64,000 bases of DNA from Streptomyces angustmyceticus. Lineage in GTDB: Bacteria; Actinomycetota; Actinomycetes; Streptomycetales; Streptomycetaceae. Made by a program: the position numbers and the translations under genes. Shown here piece by piece: positions 44,159-52,224 of this stretch (its first letter is position 1; every line of letters begins with the position of its first letter). Under the pieces are notes generated by a model. It did no database searches. It was given only the letters and a program-made list of their open reading frames with translations, and was not told where the DNA came from. The stretch is taken from positions 6,361,501-6,425,500 of the forward strand of contig NZ_CP082945.1 of NCBI RefSeq assembly GCF_019933235.1, given 5' to 3'.

Positions 44159-45418
44159 TCACCACAGCGCGAACTGCCCCTCCGGGCCCTCCTCGTGATG
44201 GTCGAGCACGGACGCCGGACGGTGGGCGGACACCGGCGCCGGCAGGAGGCCGGCGGCCCGCAGTTCACCGGCCGTCACCTGCGGACCCTCGGCCGTCTCC
44301 CGCGCCAACTGAACGCCCTGCGGACGAAGTTCGTCCAGCAGCGCCAGGACGGTGATCAGCTCCAGCAGCTCCGAGGTCCACTCCTGCGGCCAGTTCGCGG
44401 GACGCAGCGCCGCCAGCGAACCGGCCTCGGGCGCCTCCGTGCCCGCCGCGGCCGGGCCGGTGCGCTCGGCCAGCCACGCCTCCAGGACACGGACGCCGCC
44501 CGCGTGGAAGTCCCAGGCGCCCGCGGGCACCGGCGAGATCCGGCCGCCGCCGAGCAGCAGCGCCTCTTCCTCCGGGTCGTAGGCGACGTCCTGCGGCAGC
44601 CCGCCGGCGGGGAGCGCGGAGCGCACGTACGGGCGCCGTCCGCCCGGCATCCGGGGCCGCTCGCCGCCGCGCCGACCGGCCGCCCCGGGGGCGTGGGCGC
44701 CGCGGGTGGTCAGCCAGAGCAGCCGCTCGCCGAGCGCGACGCCGCGGTCCCAGAGGGCGGGATCGGCGGTGAGCGGCACGGTGCAGCCGTCGGGGGAGTG
44801 CCGGGCGCTCGCCACGAACCAGGCGAGCAGGTCCGCCGGCGCCGCCGGGCGGTCCAGGCGCCGGCCGAGCAGGGCCGCCAGCCCCGGGGCGAGATTGGGC
44901 TCGTGCCCGCCGGGCCGCCGGTAGAACGGACGGATCCGCCCGGGGCGGCCGGCCGGGGAACGCCCGTCGGGCAGCAGCGCGGAGCACACCACGGCCGGGC
45001 CGGGGACCTGCGGCACCTGCCCCCACTCGACCACGAACACCTGCCGGTCGTCCGCCACCCGCCACAGCTCCGGCCGCGCGCCGTCGAGCAGCCGGTGATC
45101 GGGCAGCAGCCACTGCTGGTCGAACGGGCCGTGCGTCACCCGCACCGGCTCGGGGCACGGGCCGGCCGCCCGGTACAGCCGCTCGGTGGCCGTGGCCTGG
45201 CCCGGCAGCTGGCCGACGGCGGAGTGCAGGGTCCGGGCCCGGGACGGGCGGAACAGCCGCTCGCGGGCCGCCGCGTCGTGCGCGGCGGCCAGTGCCGCCC
45301 AGCGGGCGCGCAGCGTGGCCGGGTCCGGCGCGAGCACCCAGGAGCGGCCGAGCCGCAGCGGCGCCACGGACCAGGGCATGAGATCGGACAGCCGTGGCGC
45401 GTCCTGCTTCGCCGTCAC
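44159..45418 (-). CDS. Type ISP restriction/modification-like protein
   Basis: Protein of 419 residues matching what databases call type ISP restriction/modification enzyme in Streptomyces, that is, only the C-terminal target-recognition-like region. Typical stretches are VTHGPFDQQWLLPDHRL, GRIRPFYRRPGG, RPYVRSALPAGGLPQD and AWDFHAGGVRVLEAWL. I see no nuclease, helicase or methyltransferase motif, so it should not be a complete restriction enzyme. The family is common and single-copy next to housekeeping genes, which argues for some other role. GTG 45418 follows gggagggg. Confidence 0.75.
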   Translation of the reverse strand: MTAKQDAPRLSDLMPWSVAPLRLGRSWVLAPDPATLRARWAALAAAHDAAARERLFRPSRARTLHSAVGQLPGQATATERLYRAAGPCPEPVRVTHGPFDQQWLLPDHRLLDGARPELWRVADDRQVFVVEWGQVPQVPGPAVVCSALLPDGRSPAGRPGRIRPFYRRPGGHEPNLAPGLAALLGRRLDRPAAPADLLAWFVASARHSPDGCTVPLTADPALWDRGVALGERLLWLTTRGAHAPGAAGRRGGERPRMPGGRRPYVRSALPAGGLPQDVAYDPEEEALLLGGGRISPVPAGAWDFHAGGVRVLEAWLAERTGPAAAGTEAPEAGSLAALRPANWPQEWTSELLELITVLALLDELRPQGVQLARETAEGPQVTAGELRAAGLLPAPVSAHRPASVLDHHEEGPEGQFALW

Positions 45419-45635
45419 GCGGAGCCCCTCCCGGACCGTTCGGTTGACCCCGGCATGGTATCCACCGGCCCGGCGGCGGGAGGGAATCCGCCGGCCGCGT
45501 CCACCGCACGGGCGGCGGCACAGGCGGTCTTCCGCCAACTGATCTTGGCGGAGTACGGTCCTCGCCGTACGCCCGACCACGCGGTACGGACCTGGCTCCG
45601 CCCGTGCGCCGGGACCTGCTCAGGGGAGGACCGCC

Positions 45636-47027
45636 ATGACGGACACCACCTCTCCCACGCCGGAACGGCGCGGGGGGACCCCCGACGGCAGCCGGGCCGC
45701 CGCCCGGCTGGACCGGCTGCCGCCGTCCCGGTGGCACCGCCGGATCACCCTCCTCGTCGGCATCGGCGCCTTCTTCGACCTCTACGAGATCTTCCTCGGC
45801 GGGGTGCTGGCCGCCGCCCTCGCCGACCAGTGGCACCTCGGCCCCACCGCGAAGTCCTGGGTGATCGCCGCGGGGTTCCTCGGCATGTTCGCCGGCGCCA
45901 ATGTGCTCTCCGTGCTCGCCGACCGCTTCGGACGGCGCCGGATGTTCCTGGTCAACCTGGCGGCGTACGCGCTCTTCTCGCTGCTGTGCGCCTTCTCGCC
46001 GAACCTGTCCTGGTTCCTCGCGCTGCGCTTCCTGTCCGGCCTGGGGCTGGGCGCCGAACTCGTGCTGGTGGACACCTACCTCGCGGAGTTCCTGCCCCGG
46101 GCGGTACGCGGCCGCTACATCGCCCACGCCTACACCATCGGGTTCCTCGGCGTCCCCGTCGCCGCGCTGCTCGGCGCCCGGCTGGTGGCCGCACACCAGC
46201 CGCTGGGCGTCGACGGCTGGCGCTGGCTGCTGGTCGCCGGCGCGCTGGGCGCCGGGTTCCTCCAGCTGATGCGCCGCCGACTCCCGGAATCGCCACGGTG
46301 GTTGACGGTGCAGGGCCGCGGCGAGGAGGCCGAGCGGATCGTGTCCGGCCTGGAGGAACGGGTGGCCCGGGAGAGCGGCGGCAGCCTGCCGTCGGTCCCG
46401 GAGGCGGAGACCGTCCGCGAACGGAAGGCGCCGCTGGGCGAGATGTTCCGGGGCGACCAGCGGCGGCGCACCCTCATGTGGTGGATCTTCCAGGTGCTGC
46501 AGACCGTCGGCTACTACGGCTTCGGGTCGCTGGCCCCCGTGGTGCTCACCGCGAAGGGCCACACCGTCACCGAGTCGCTCCTCTACGCGGCGCTGAGCTT
46601 TTGCGGCTACCCGGTCGGCTCCGCGCTGTCCGTCCCGCTCATCGACCGGATCGAACGCCGCACGCTGATCATCGCCTCGGCCCTCGGCATCGCCGCCTGC
46701 GGACTGGCCTTCGGCTTCGCCACCGCCTCCTGGGCGATCGTCGCCTTCGGCTTCCTGCTGACCGTGTGCAGCAACGTCTTCTCCAACGCCTTCCACGTCT
46801 ACCAGACCGAACTCTTCCCCACCGGCCTGCGCAGCAGCGCGATCGGCATCGCCTACTCGCTGTCCCGCCTCACGTCGGTCGTCCTCCCCTTCGTCGCCCT
46901 GCCCGTCCTCGACACCCTCGGCCCCGCCGCGGTCTTCACCGGCTCGGCCGGCCTGATGCTCCTCCTCTGCCTGGACGTGGCGCTCCTGGGGCCACGGAGC
47001 ACGGGCCGTAGCCTTGAGAGAATTTGA
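45636..47027 (+). CDS. MFS transporter (sugar/acid symporter type)
   Basis: Protein of 463 residues with 12 predicted helices. GFLGMFAGANVLSVLADRFGRRRMF is the loop 2-3 signature and RFLSGLGLGAELVLVDTYLAE with PRAVRGRY follows the sugar porter/aromatic acid symporter pattern; PESPRWL lies after helix 6. Substrate not readable. ATG 45636 follows gggagga. Its stop codon is two bases from a large structured repeat. Confidence 0.9.
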   Translation: MTDTTSPTPERRGGTPDGSRAAARLDRLPPSRWHRRITLLVGIGAFFDLYEIFLGGVLAAALADQWHLGPTAKSWVIAAGFLGMFAGANVLSVLADRFGRRRMFLVNLAAYALFSLLCAFSPNLSWFLALRFLSGLGLGAELVLVDTYLAEFLPRAVRGRYIAHAYTIGFLGVPVAALLGARLVAAHQPLGVDGWRWLLVAGALGAGFLQLMRRRLPESPRWLTVQGRGEEAERIVSGLEERVARESGGSLPSVPEAETVRERKAPLGEMFRGDQRRRTLMWWIFQVLQTVGYYGFGSLAPVVLTAKGHTVTESLLYAALSFCGYPVGSALSVPLIDRIERRTLIIASALGIAACGLAFGFATASWAIVAFGFLLTVCSNVFSNAFHVYQTELFPTGLRSSAIGIAYSLSRLTSVVLPFVALPVLDTLGPAAVFTGSAGLMLLLCLDVALLGPRSTGRSLERI

Positions 47028-47207
47028 TCCCACGTATTTGTCTTTCCCGCCGTTCCGCTGCGCTTTGCTTGCGCCCCACGTTTTTGGCTTTTCCGCCGTG
47101 GCGGTTGGTCGCCGTGTTTCGCCCCGCTGCGCGGGTGCGCCCGGCGTTGCGCCTCCGGCGGGCCGGGTCCGCTGCGCGGGGCTGTCGGGGTGCGGTGCCG
47201 GGCCTCC

Positions 47208-47256
47208 GCGGGTGGGTGTCCGGACTGCTTCGCTTTACGTCCGGACACCCACCCGC
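47208..47256. repeat. Left-arm hairpin, 17-bp stem
   Basis: Perfect stem 47208-47224/47240-47256 with loop ctgcttcgctttacg (47225-47239); after a 3x3 internal loop six more pairs form (47199-47204 with 47260-47265). Could terminate MFS transcription. Confidence 0.9.
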
Positions 47257-47342
47257 TCCGGCCCGTCCCCTCCCGTTGGGGGGTGGGAAGAAGGCCGGTG
47301 GGGGTGGATCTGGGTGGTCCGGTGCGTGTTGTGGACGACGTA

Positions 47343-47401
47343 GGGAAACGGCCGTGGGCATCGGGAAATGGCTGTGGCGCGGGGAATTGGCTGTGATCGA
47401 C
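47343..47401. repeat. Three ~20-bp direct repeats in the element centre
   Basis: gggaaacggccgtgggcatc (47343-47362), gggaaatggctgtggcgcgg (47363-47382) and a diverged copy, gggaattggctgtgatcgac, from 47382. The period is 19-20 bp, iteron-like. They are followed by gtgatcg (47393) and its complement cgatcac (47417). Confidence 0.6.
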
Positions 47402-47443
47402 GCCCGCCCCCACTCACGATCACTTCACTCACTCACGGGAGGG

Positions 47444-47514
47444 GACGGGCCGGAGGGGCGGGGGTGTGGGACGTAAAGCGAAGCAGTCCCACACCCCCGC
47501 CCCTCCGGCCCGTC
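47444..47514. repeat. Right-arm hairpin, perfect 28-bp stem
   Basis: Stem 47444-47471/47487-47514 with loop cgtaaagcgaagcag (47472-47486), the exact reverse complement of the left-arm loop. The stem sequence differs from the left-arm stem but stays fully paired. Could terminate gntR transcription. Confidence 0.92.
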
Positions 47515-47638
47515 ACCGCACCCACAGCCCCGCGCAGCGGACCCCGCCCGCCGCAGGCGCCACGGCGGGCGCACCGCGAAGCGGGCGAAACACGGCGAGA
47601 ACCCACCACGGCGGAAAAGACAAAAACGTGGGAAACGA

Positions 47639-48385
47639 CTAAGCGTCGAGCGACACCGTGAAGGAGAAGCGGTCCCCCCGATAGTGGATCCGTGCGACAT
47701 CGACGACCCGCCCGTCGGCGTCATACGTCAGGCCCGTGTAGTGCAGGATCGGGCTGAGCAGGGGAACCTCCAGCAGCCGGGCGGTTTCCGGGTCGGCGAG
47801 GCGGGCCTCGACGGTGTCGGTGATGCGGCTGATCCGTACGCCCACGGCGTCCCGCAGTACCTTCGTCATCGGCCAGCGCTGCAGATCCGCGGGGTCGATC
47901 CGCGCGGCGACGTCGGGGTGCACGTAGTTGTGGGCGTGGTTGGTCGGTTCGCCGGTCTCCTCGTCGCCGCGCAGCCGGCGGTAGCCGGCCACCTCGGACA
48001 GGCCGGGGAAGTACGTGGCCAGTTCGGGCGGTACGGGGCTGGGCCCGTGCTCCAGCAGTTCGGTGCTCATCCCGGACTGCTGGGCGACGATGGTGTCCAC
48101 GGAGCCCAGCAGCCGCACCGGCGACCCGCGCCGCGCGCTCGGCTCGATGAAGGTGCCGCGGCGCCGGTGCCGGCTGATCAGGCCCTCCGCCTCCAGTTCC
48201 TTGAGGGCCTGGCGCATGGTCAGGACGCTGACGCCGTAGTGCGCGGCGAGGGCGTCCTCGGTGGGCAGCCGCAGCGGTGCCTCGGGGGAGCGGCCCAGTA
48301 TGGAGGCGCGCAGCGACTGCGAGACCTGGTACCACAGCGGCAGCTTGCGGTTCAGGGCGAGCGAGTCGGGAGCGAAGGTGGTCAT
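47639..48385 (-). CDS. GntR/HutC family regulator with UTRA domain
   Basis: Protein of 248 residues: GntR winged helix (about 12-80, PTEDALAAHYGVSVLTMRQALKELEAEGLI) and a UTRA ligand domain (about 95-245, ending VARIHYRGDRFSFTVSL). HutC-type regulators respond to pathway intermediates. It starts 17 bases after hmgA on the same strand, so it is co-transcribed and a likely controller of homogentisate degradation. The ATG at 48385 is the proper start although the frame stays open upstream through hmgA. Confidence 0.92.
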   Translation of the reverse strand: MTTFAPDSLALNRKLPLWYQVSQSLRASILGRSPEAPLRLPTEDALAAHYGVSVLTMRQALKELEAEGLISRHRRRGTFIEPSARRGSPVRLLGSVDTIVAQQSGMSTELLEHGPSPVPPELATYFPGLSEVAGYRRLRGDEETGEPTNHAHNYVHPDVAARIDPADLQRWPMTKVLRDAVGVRISRITDTVEARLADPETARLLEVPLLSPILHYTGLTYDADGRVVDVARIHYRGDRFSFTVSLDA

Positions 48386-48402
48386 GGCGGCGTTCCCCGG
48401 TG

Positions 48403-49752
48403 TCACGGGCGGAAATGGCGCTGGAGACCCTGCCACACGTCGTCGTAGCCGTGCTGCAGATGCCCGGCGTCGCGGGCCTGTTCGGTCAGGGTCAGCGGCC
48501 AGCGGGTCTCGAACATGAAGGCCAGGCCGTCGTCGATCTTCTGCGGGCGCAGCTCGGCGGCGCTCGCACGGTCGAAGGTCTCCCGGTCGGGTCCGTGCGC
48601 CGACATCATGTTGTGCAGCGAGCCGCCGCCCGGGACGAAGCCCTCCGCCTTGGCGTCGTACGCCCCCTCGATGAGCCCCATGTACTCCGTCATGACGTTG
48701 CGGTGGAAGTACGGCGGCCGGAAGGTGTCCTCGCCGACCAGCCAGCGCGGCGCGAAGGCCACGAAGTCCACGCCCGCCAGTCCGGCGGTGTCGGAGGGGG
48801 AGGTGAGGACGGTGAAGATCGACGGGTCGGGGTGGTCGTAGCTGATCGAGCCGATGACGTTGAAGCGGCGCAGGTCGTAGACGTACGGGACGTGGTTGCC
48901 GTGCCAGGCGACGACATCCAGCGGCGAGTGGTCGTAGGTCGCCGTCCAGAGGGCGCCGCAGAACTTGTTGACAACCTCGACGGGGCCCTCGACGTCCTCG
49001 TAGGCGGCGACCGGTGCGCGGAAGTCGCGGGCGTTGGCCAGGCCGTTGGCGCCGATCGGGCCCAGGTCGGGGAGCTGGAAGGGCCGGCCGTAGTTCTCGC
49101 AGACATAGCCGCGGGAGGCCGGGCCCCGGCCGTCGTCGGGCGCGGCGTCCAGCAGTTCGACGCGGAAGCGGACGCCGCGCGGGATCAGCGCCACCTCGCC
49201 CGGTTCGGCGTGCAGCAGGCCGAGTTCGGTGCGCAGCAGCAGTCCGCCGCGCTCCGGCACGATCAGCAGTTCGCCGTCGGCGTTGCCGAACACCCGCCGT
49301 TCCATGGAGGTGTTGGCGTGGTAGAGGTGGACGGCCATGCCGGTGCGCTGGGTGGCGTCGCCGTTGCCGCCCAGCGTCCACAGCCCGTCCAGGAAGTCGA
49401 CCGGGCCGGCGGGCTCGGGCAGGGGGTTCCAGCGCAGCCGGTTGGGGTCGGGGGTGCAGTCGGTGAACGGCGCGGAGCGCAGGGCGCCCTGCGCGGCGCG
49501 GACGAACGGCGGGTGCGCGGCGGAGGGGCGGATGCGGTAGAGCCAGGAGCGGTGGTTGTGGTCGCGCGGTTCGGTGAACGCGGAGCCGCTGAGCTGTTCG
49601 GCGTAGAGCCCGAGGGGCGCGCGCTGGGGGGAGTTGCGGCCCACCGGCAGGGCGCCCGGGACGGCCTCGGAGCTGTGTTCGTTGCCGAAGCCGGTGTGGT
49701 ACGCCAGCCCTTCGGCCGTCTTCCTCGCCTGCTCGTTGCCCGTGCCTGCCAT
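48403..49752 (-). CDS. hmgA: Homogentisate 1,2-dioxygenase
   Basis: Protein of 449 residues that opens the ring of homogentisate to maleylacetoacetate in tyrosine and phenylalanine catabolism. YHTGFGNEHSSEA near the N-terminus is the family signature. Iron ligands are seen in YFHRNVMTEYMG (His and Glu six residues apart) and SLHNMMSAHGPD (His). Length is standard. No hpd or maleylacetoacetate isomerase gene is adjacent. Operon with gntR; divergent from a TetR gene across a 159-base region carrying a dyad. Confidence 0.97.
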   Translation of the reverse strand: MAGTGNEQARKTAEGLAYHTGFGNEHSSEAVPGALPVGRNSPQRAPLGLYAEQLSGSAFTEPRDHNHRSWLYRIRPSAAHPPFVRAAQGALRSAPFTDCTPDPNRLRWNPLPEPAGPVDFLDGLWTLGGNGDATQRTGMAVHLYHANTSMERRVFGNADGELLIVPERGGLLLRTELGLLHAEPGEVALIPRGVRFRVELLDAAPDDGRGPASRGYVCENYGRPFQLPDLGPIGANGLANARDFRAPVAAYEDVEGPVEVVNKFCGALWTATYDHSPLDVVAWHGNHVPYVYDLRRFNVIGSISYDHPDPSIFTVLTSPSDTAGLAGVDFVAFAPRWLVGEDTFRPPYFHRNVMTEYMGLIEGAYDAKAEGFVPGGGSLHNMMSAHGPDRETFDRASAAELRPQKIDDGLAFMFETRWPLTLTEQARDAGHLQHGYDDVWQGLQRHFRP

Positions 49753-49774
49753 CGCGTGCTCCCGCCGCTCAAGG

Positions 49775-49798
49775 AATCCTATGCAAGACCTTAGGATT
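49775..49798. promoter_or_regulatory. Operator dyad before hmgA
   Basis: aatccta (49775-49781) and taggatt (49792-49798) are 7-bp inverted arms around tgcaagacct, 23-46 bases upstream of the hmgA start. Either the GntR encoded in the operon or the divergent TetR could bind. Confidence 0.6.
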
Positions 49799-49911
49799 GC
49801 GGTGGGGGGCCGTCAACGGAGACTCCCGGCCGCGTCGGCCGGATCGTGGCGGTCGGCCGGATCGTGCGAGGGCGGGCTCCGCCCGTCCGCGGGGGCGGGC
49901 AGGATGGACGG

Positions 49912-50562
49912 GTGCAGCAGCCGAACCCGCGCCCCGCGACACCGCCCGCCTCCCTGCGCCGCGCGCCCGTCCAGCGGCGCAGCGCCCAGCGCCTGGCCAG
50001 AATCCTGGACGCCTGCGCCGAAGTCCTGGAGGAGACCGGGTACGACGAGCTGAGCACCCGGGCCGTGGCCGGCCGTGCCGGCGTCCCGATCGGCTCCGTC
50101 TACCGCTTCTTCCCCAACAAGCGCGCCATGGCCGAGGCCCTCGCCCGGCGCAACCTCGACGCCTACGCGGACCGCATCACCGCCCGGCTGGCCGGTCCGG
50201 CGGACCGGCCGCTCCCGTGGCGCCGGGCGATGGACGTGGTGGTCGACGAGTACCTCGCGATGAAGCGGACGGTGCCGGGCTTCGCCCTGGTGGAGTTCAC
50301 CGTCCCGGCCCCGCGCGCCGCACGGCAGGCCAACTACGAGGTGGCCGACCGGCTGCGCGCCCTCCTCGCCGGCCCGCTCGGCCTGGACGCGGCCGACGAG
50401 CGGCTGCGCACCGCCTTCCTGGTGGGCGTCGAGACGGCCGACGCGCTGCTCCAGCTCGCCTTCCGCAGCGACCCGGCCGGCGATCCCGCCATCGTCACGG
50501 AGACCAAGGAACTGCTGCGGGCCTATCTGGCGCGCTATCTGGACGGGGCGGGGGAGGGGTGA
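49912..50562 (+). CDS. TetR family regulator
   Basis: Protein of 216 residues with a TetR domain at about 23-70 (LSTRAVAGRAGVPIGSVYRFF) and a C-terminal domain of the TetR_C_17-like kind (YLAMKRTVPGFALVEF). GTG 49912 follows cagga; upstream in-frame ATG would add a Gly/Arg-rich tail. Divergent from hmgA and 201 bases before the citrate transporter; either may be its target. Confidence 0.87.
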   Translation: MQQPNPRPATPPASLRRAPVQRRSAQRLARILDACAEVLEETGYDELSTRAVAGRAGVPIGSVYRFFPNKRAMAEALARRNLDAYADRITARLAGPADRPLPWRRAMDVVVDEYLAMKRTVPGFALVEFTVPAPRAARQANYEVADRLRALLAGPLGLDAADERLRTAFLVGVETADALLQLAFRSDPAGDPAIVTETKELLRAYLARYLDGAGEG

Positions 50563-50678
50563 GGGGTGATGGATGAGGGGGCCGCCGGCCGGGCGCGGGG
50601 TGCCGGTTGTGCGCGTGCCCGTCCGGGGAGATCCGTATTGACCTGGGGTTTTGCTCGTATTGCTCGCGCGTCAAGACC

Positions 50679-50708
50679 TTGTTAACAAAAGTTTGCGGGA
50701 CCTAACGT
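50679..50708 (+). promoter_or_regulatory. Promoter of the citrate transporter gene
   Basis: TTGTTA (50679-50684) and TAACGT (50703-50708), spacer 18 bp. The -35 lies in a perfect palindrome ttgttaacaa (50679-50688), and ttgctcg is repeated just upstream (50651 and 50660). Start codon is 56 bases downstream. Likely regulated by a factor bound at these sites. Confidence 0.6.
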
Positions 50709-50763
50709 CGCCTGAACTGCCACCCCCCGGCAGAGGTTCAAGGGCGAACGTGAGGTACCTCCA

Positions 50764-52224
50764 ATGCTGACAATCCTCGGATTCGTCATGATCGCCGCCT
50801 TCCTGGCGCTGATCATGATGAAGAAGATGTCACCGATGGCCGCGCTGGTGCTCATCCCCGCGCTGTTCTGTGTCCTGGTCGGACAGGGCGCGCACCTGGG
50901 CGACTACGTCCTCAAGGGCATCGGCGACCTGGCCCCCACGGCCGCGATGCTGATGTTCGCCATCATCTACTTCGGGGTGATGATCGACGTCGGTCTCTTC
51001 GACCCGGTCGTCCGCGGCATCCTGAAGTTCTGCAAGGCCGACCCGGTGCGGGTGGTGCTCGGCACGGCCCTGCTCGCCGCGATCGTCTCGCTCGACGGCG
51101 ACGGTTCCACCACCTTCATGATCACCGTCTCGGCGCTCTACCCGCTCTACAAGCGGCTGAAGATGAGCCTCGTGGTCATGACCGGTGTCGCCGCCACCGC
51201 CAACGGCGTGATGAACACCCTCCCCTGGGGCGGCCCGACGGCCCGCGCCGCCACCGCGCTCAAGCTCGACGCCGGGGACATCTTCGTCCCGATGATCCCC
51301 GCCCTGGCCGTCGGCCTGGTCGCGGTGTTCGCCCTCGCCTACGTCCTCGGCCGCCGCGAGCGCAAGCGGCTCGGCCTCCTGACGCTCGGCGACACCCGGC
51401 TGGTGACCGAGGCCGCCGACGAGAAGGAGACCGAGCAGGTCCTGGTGGGCGCGGGCGCCGGCGGCACGGGGGGCACCGCCGCCGGTCCCCGGCGCGGCAC
51501 CGGTGGCGCGGGCACCGGCACCGACGCCGACGAGGACGCCGATGCGGACGGCGGCTCCGGCGACCCGGCCGACGACGACGGTCTCCAGGTCCTGGACCCG
51601 CGGCGCGCCACCCTGCGCCCCAAGCTCTACTGGTTCAACGCCGCGCTCACCGTCGCGCTGCTCACCCTGCTGATCGTGCAGGCCCTGCCGATCCCGGTCC
51701 TCTTCCTCCTCGGCGCGGCCCTCGCCCTGACTGTCAACTTCCCGCACATGAAGGACCAGAAGGCCCGCGTCGCCGCCCACGCCGAGAACGTGCTCAACGT
51801 CTCCGGGATGGTCTTCGCCGCCGCCGTCTTCACCGGCGTGCTCACCGGCACCGGCATGGTCGAGCACATGGCGCGCTGGCTGGTCAGCGGCATCCCCGAC
51901 GCACTCGGCCCGCACATGGGCCTCGTCACCGGCGTGCTCAGCATCCCGCTGACCTACTTCATGTCCAACGACGGGTTCTACTTCGGCATCGTCCCGATCC
52001 TCGCCGAGGCCGGCGCCGCCCACGGCGTGGCCCCCATCGAGATCGCCCGTGCCTCCCTCGTCGGACAGGCCCTGCACATGTCCAGCCCGCTGGTCCCCGC
52101 CGTCTACGTCCTCGTCGGCATGGCCAAGGTCGAGTTCGGCGACCACACCAAGTTCACCGTCAAGTGGGCCGCGCTGACCTCCCTGGTGGTCCTGGGCGCC
52201 GGTCTGCTCTTCGGCATCCTCTAG
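50764..52224 (+). CDS. CitMHS family metal-citrate transporter
   Basis: Protein of 486 residues with 12 or so membrane helices. SLDGDGSTTFMITVSALYPLY and NTLPWGGPTARAAT are signatures of the CitMHS family, which imports citrate complexed to divalent or ferric ions with protons. The final third repeats the pattern (YFMSNDGFYFGIVPIL). Residues about 225-275 form a cytoplasmic loop rich in Gly/Thr/Asp (DADEDADADGGSGD), longer and more acidic than I expect. A characterised S. coelicolor homologue transports Ca/Fe-citrate, from memory. ATG 50764 is preceded by a gaggt-type site. Confidence 0.93.
   Translation: MLTILGFVMIAAFLALIMMKKMSPMAALVLIPALFCVLVGQGAHLGDYVLKGIGDLAPTAAMLMFAIIYFGVMIDVGLFDPVVRGILKFCKADPVRVVLGTALLAAIVSLDGDGSTTFMITVSALYPLYKRLKMSLVVMTGVAATANGVMNTLPWGGPTARAATALKLDAGDIFVPMIPALAVGLVAVFALAYVLGRRERKRLGLLTLGDTRLVTEAADEKETEQVLVGAGAGGTGGTAAGPRRGTGGAGTGTDADEDADADGGSGDPADDDGLQVLDPRRATLRPKLYWFNAALTVALLTLLIVQALPIPVLFLLGAALALTVNFPHMKDQKARVAAHAENVLNVSGMVFAAAVFTGVLTGTGMVEHMARWLVSGIPDALGPHMGLVTGVLSIPLTYFMSNDGFYFGIVPILAEAGAAHGVAPIEIARASLVGQALHMSSPLVPAVYVLVGMAKVEFGDHTKFTVKWAALTSLVVLGAGLLFGIL

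Larger units (their letters stand above)
47029..47632. repeat. 0.6-kb structured inverted-repeat element
   Basis: Two imperfect inverted arms, 47075-47276 and 47435-47632, each about 200 bp and about 85-90% identical by eye, flank a 158-bp centre. Each arm holds a long hairpin plus smaller ones. The outer tip (cccacg-t-tttg-cttt) is also present as a third, direct copy at 47029-47053. The element starts two bases after the MFS stop and ends six bases before the gntR stop, so it fills the convergent gap exactly. It has no coding capacity that I can support. I do not recognise the family. It could be a REP/MITE-like element, a double terminator, or a relative of Streptomyces telomere palindromes. 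Confidence 0.85.

Noticed and set aside
43920..44165. Small minus-strand frame overlapping the type ISP stop (GTGGTGA)
   Set aside because: The C-terminus looks protein-like (MPYGTLGQGF) but the rest is Gly/Arg low complexity with no ribosome site of its own; evidence is insufficient.
44159..45418. Complete restriction-modification or phage-defence system
   Set aside because: No nuclease, helicase or methyltransferase motif and no partner genes nearby.
47029..47632. CRISPR array or integron attC interpretation of the repeat element
   Set aside because: Copies are inverted, only two, without uniform spacers, cas or integrase genes; attC-type bulges are not evident.
47190..47661. Open frames inside the structured repeat element
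   Set aside because: They pass through hairpin stems and change completely between the two arms; there is no shared protein product.
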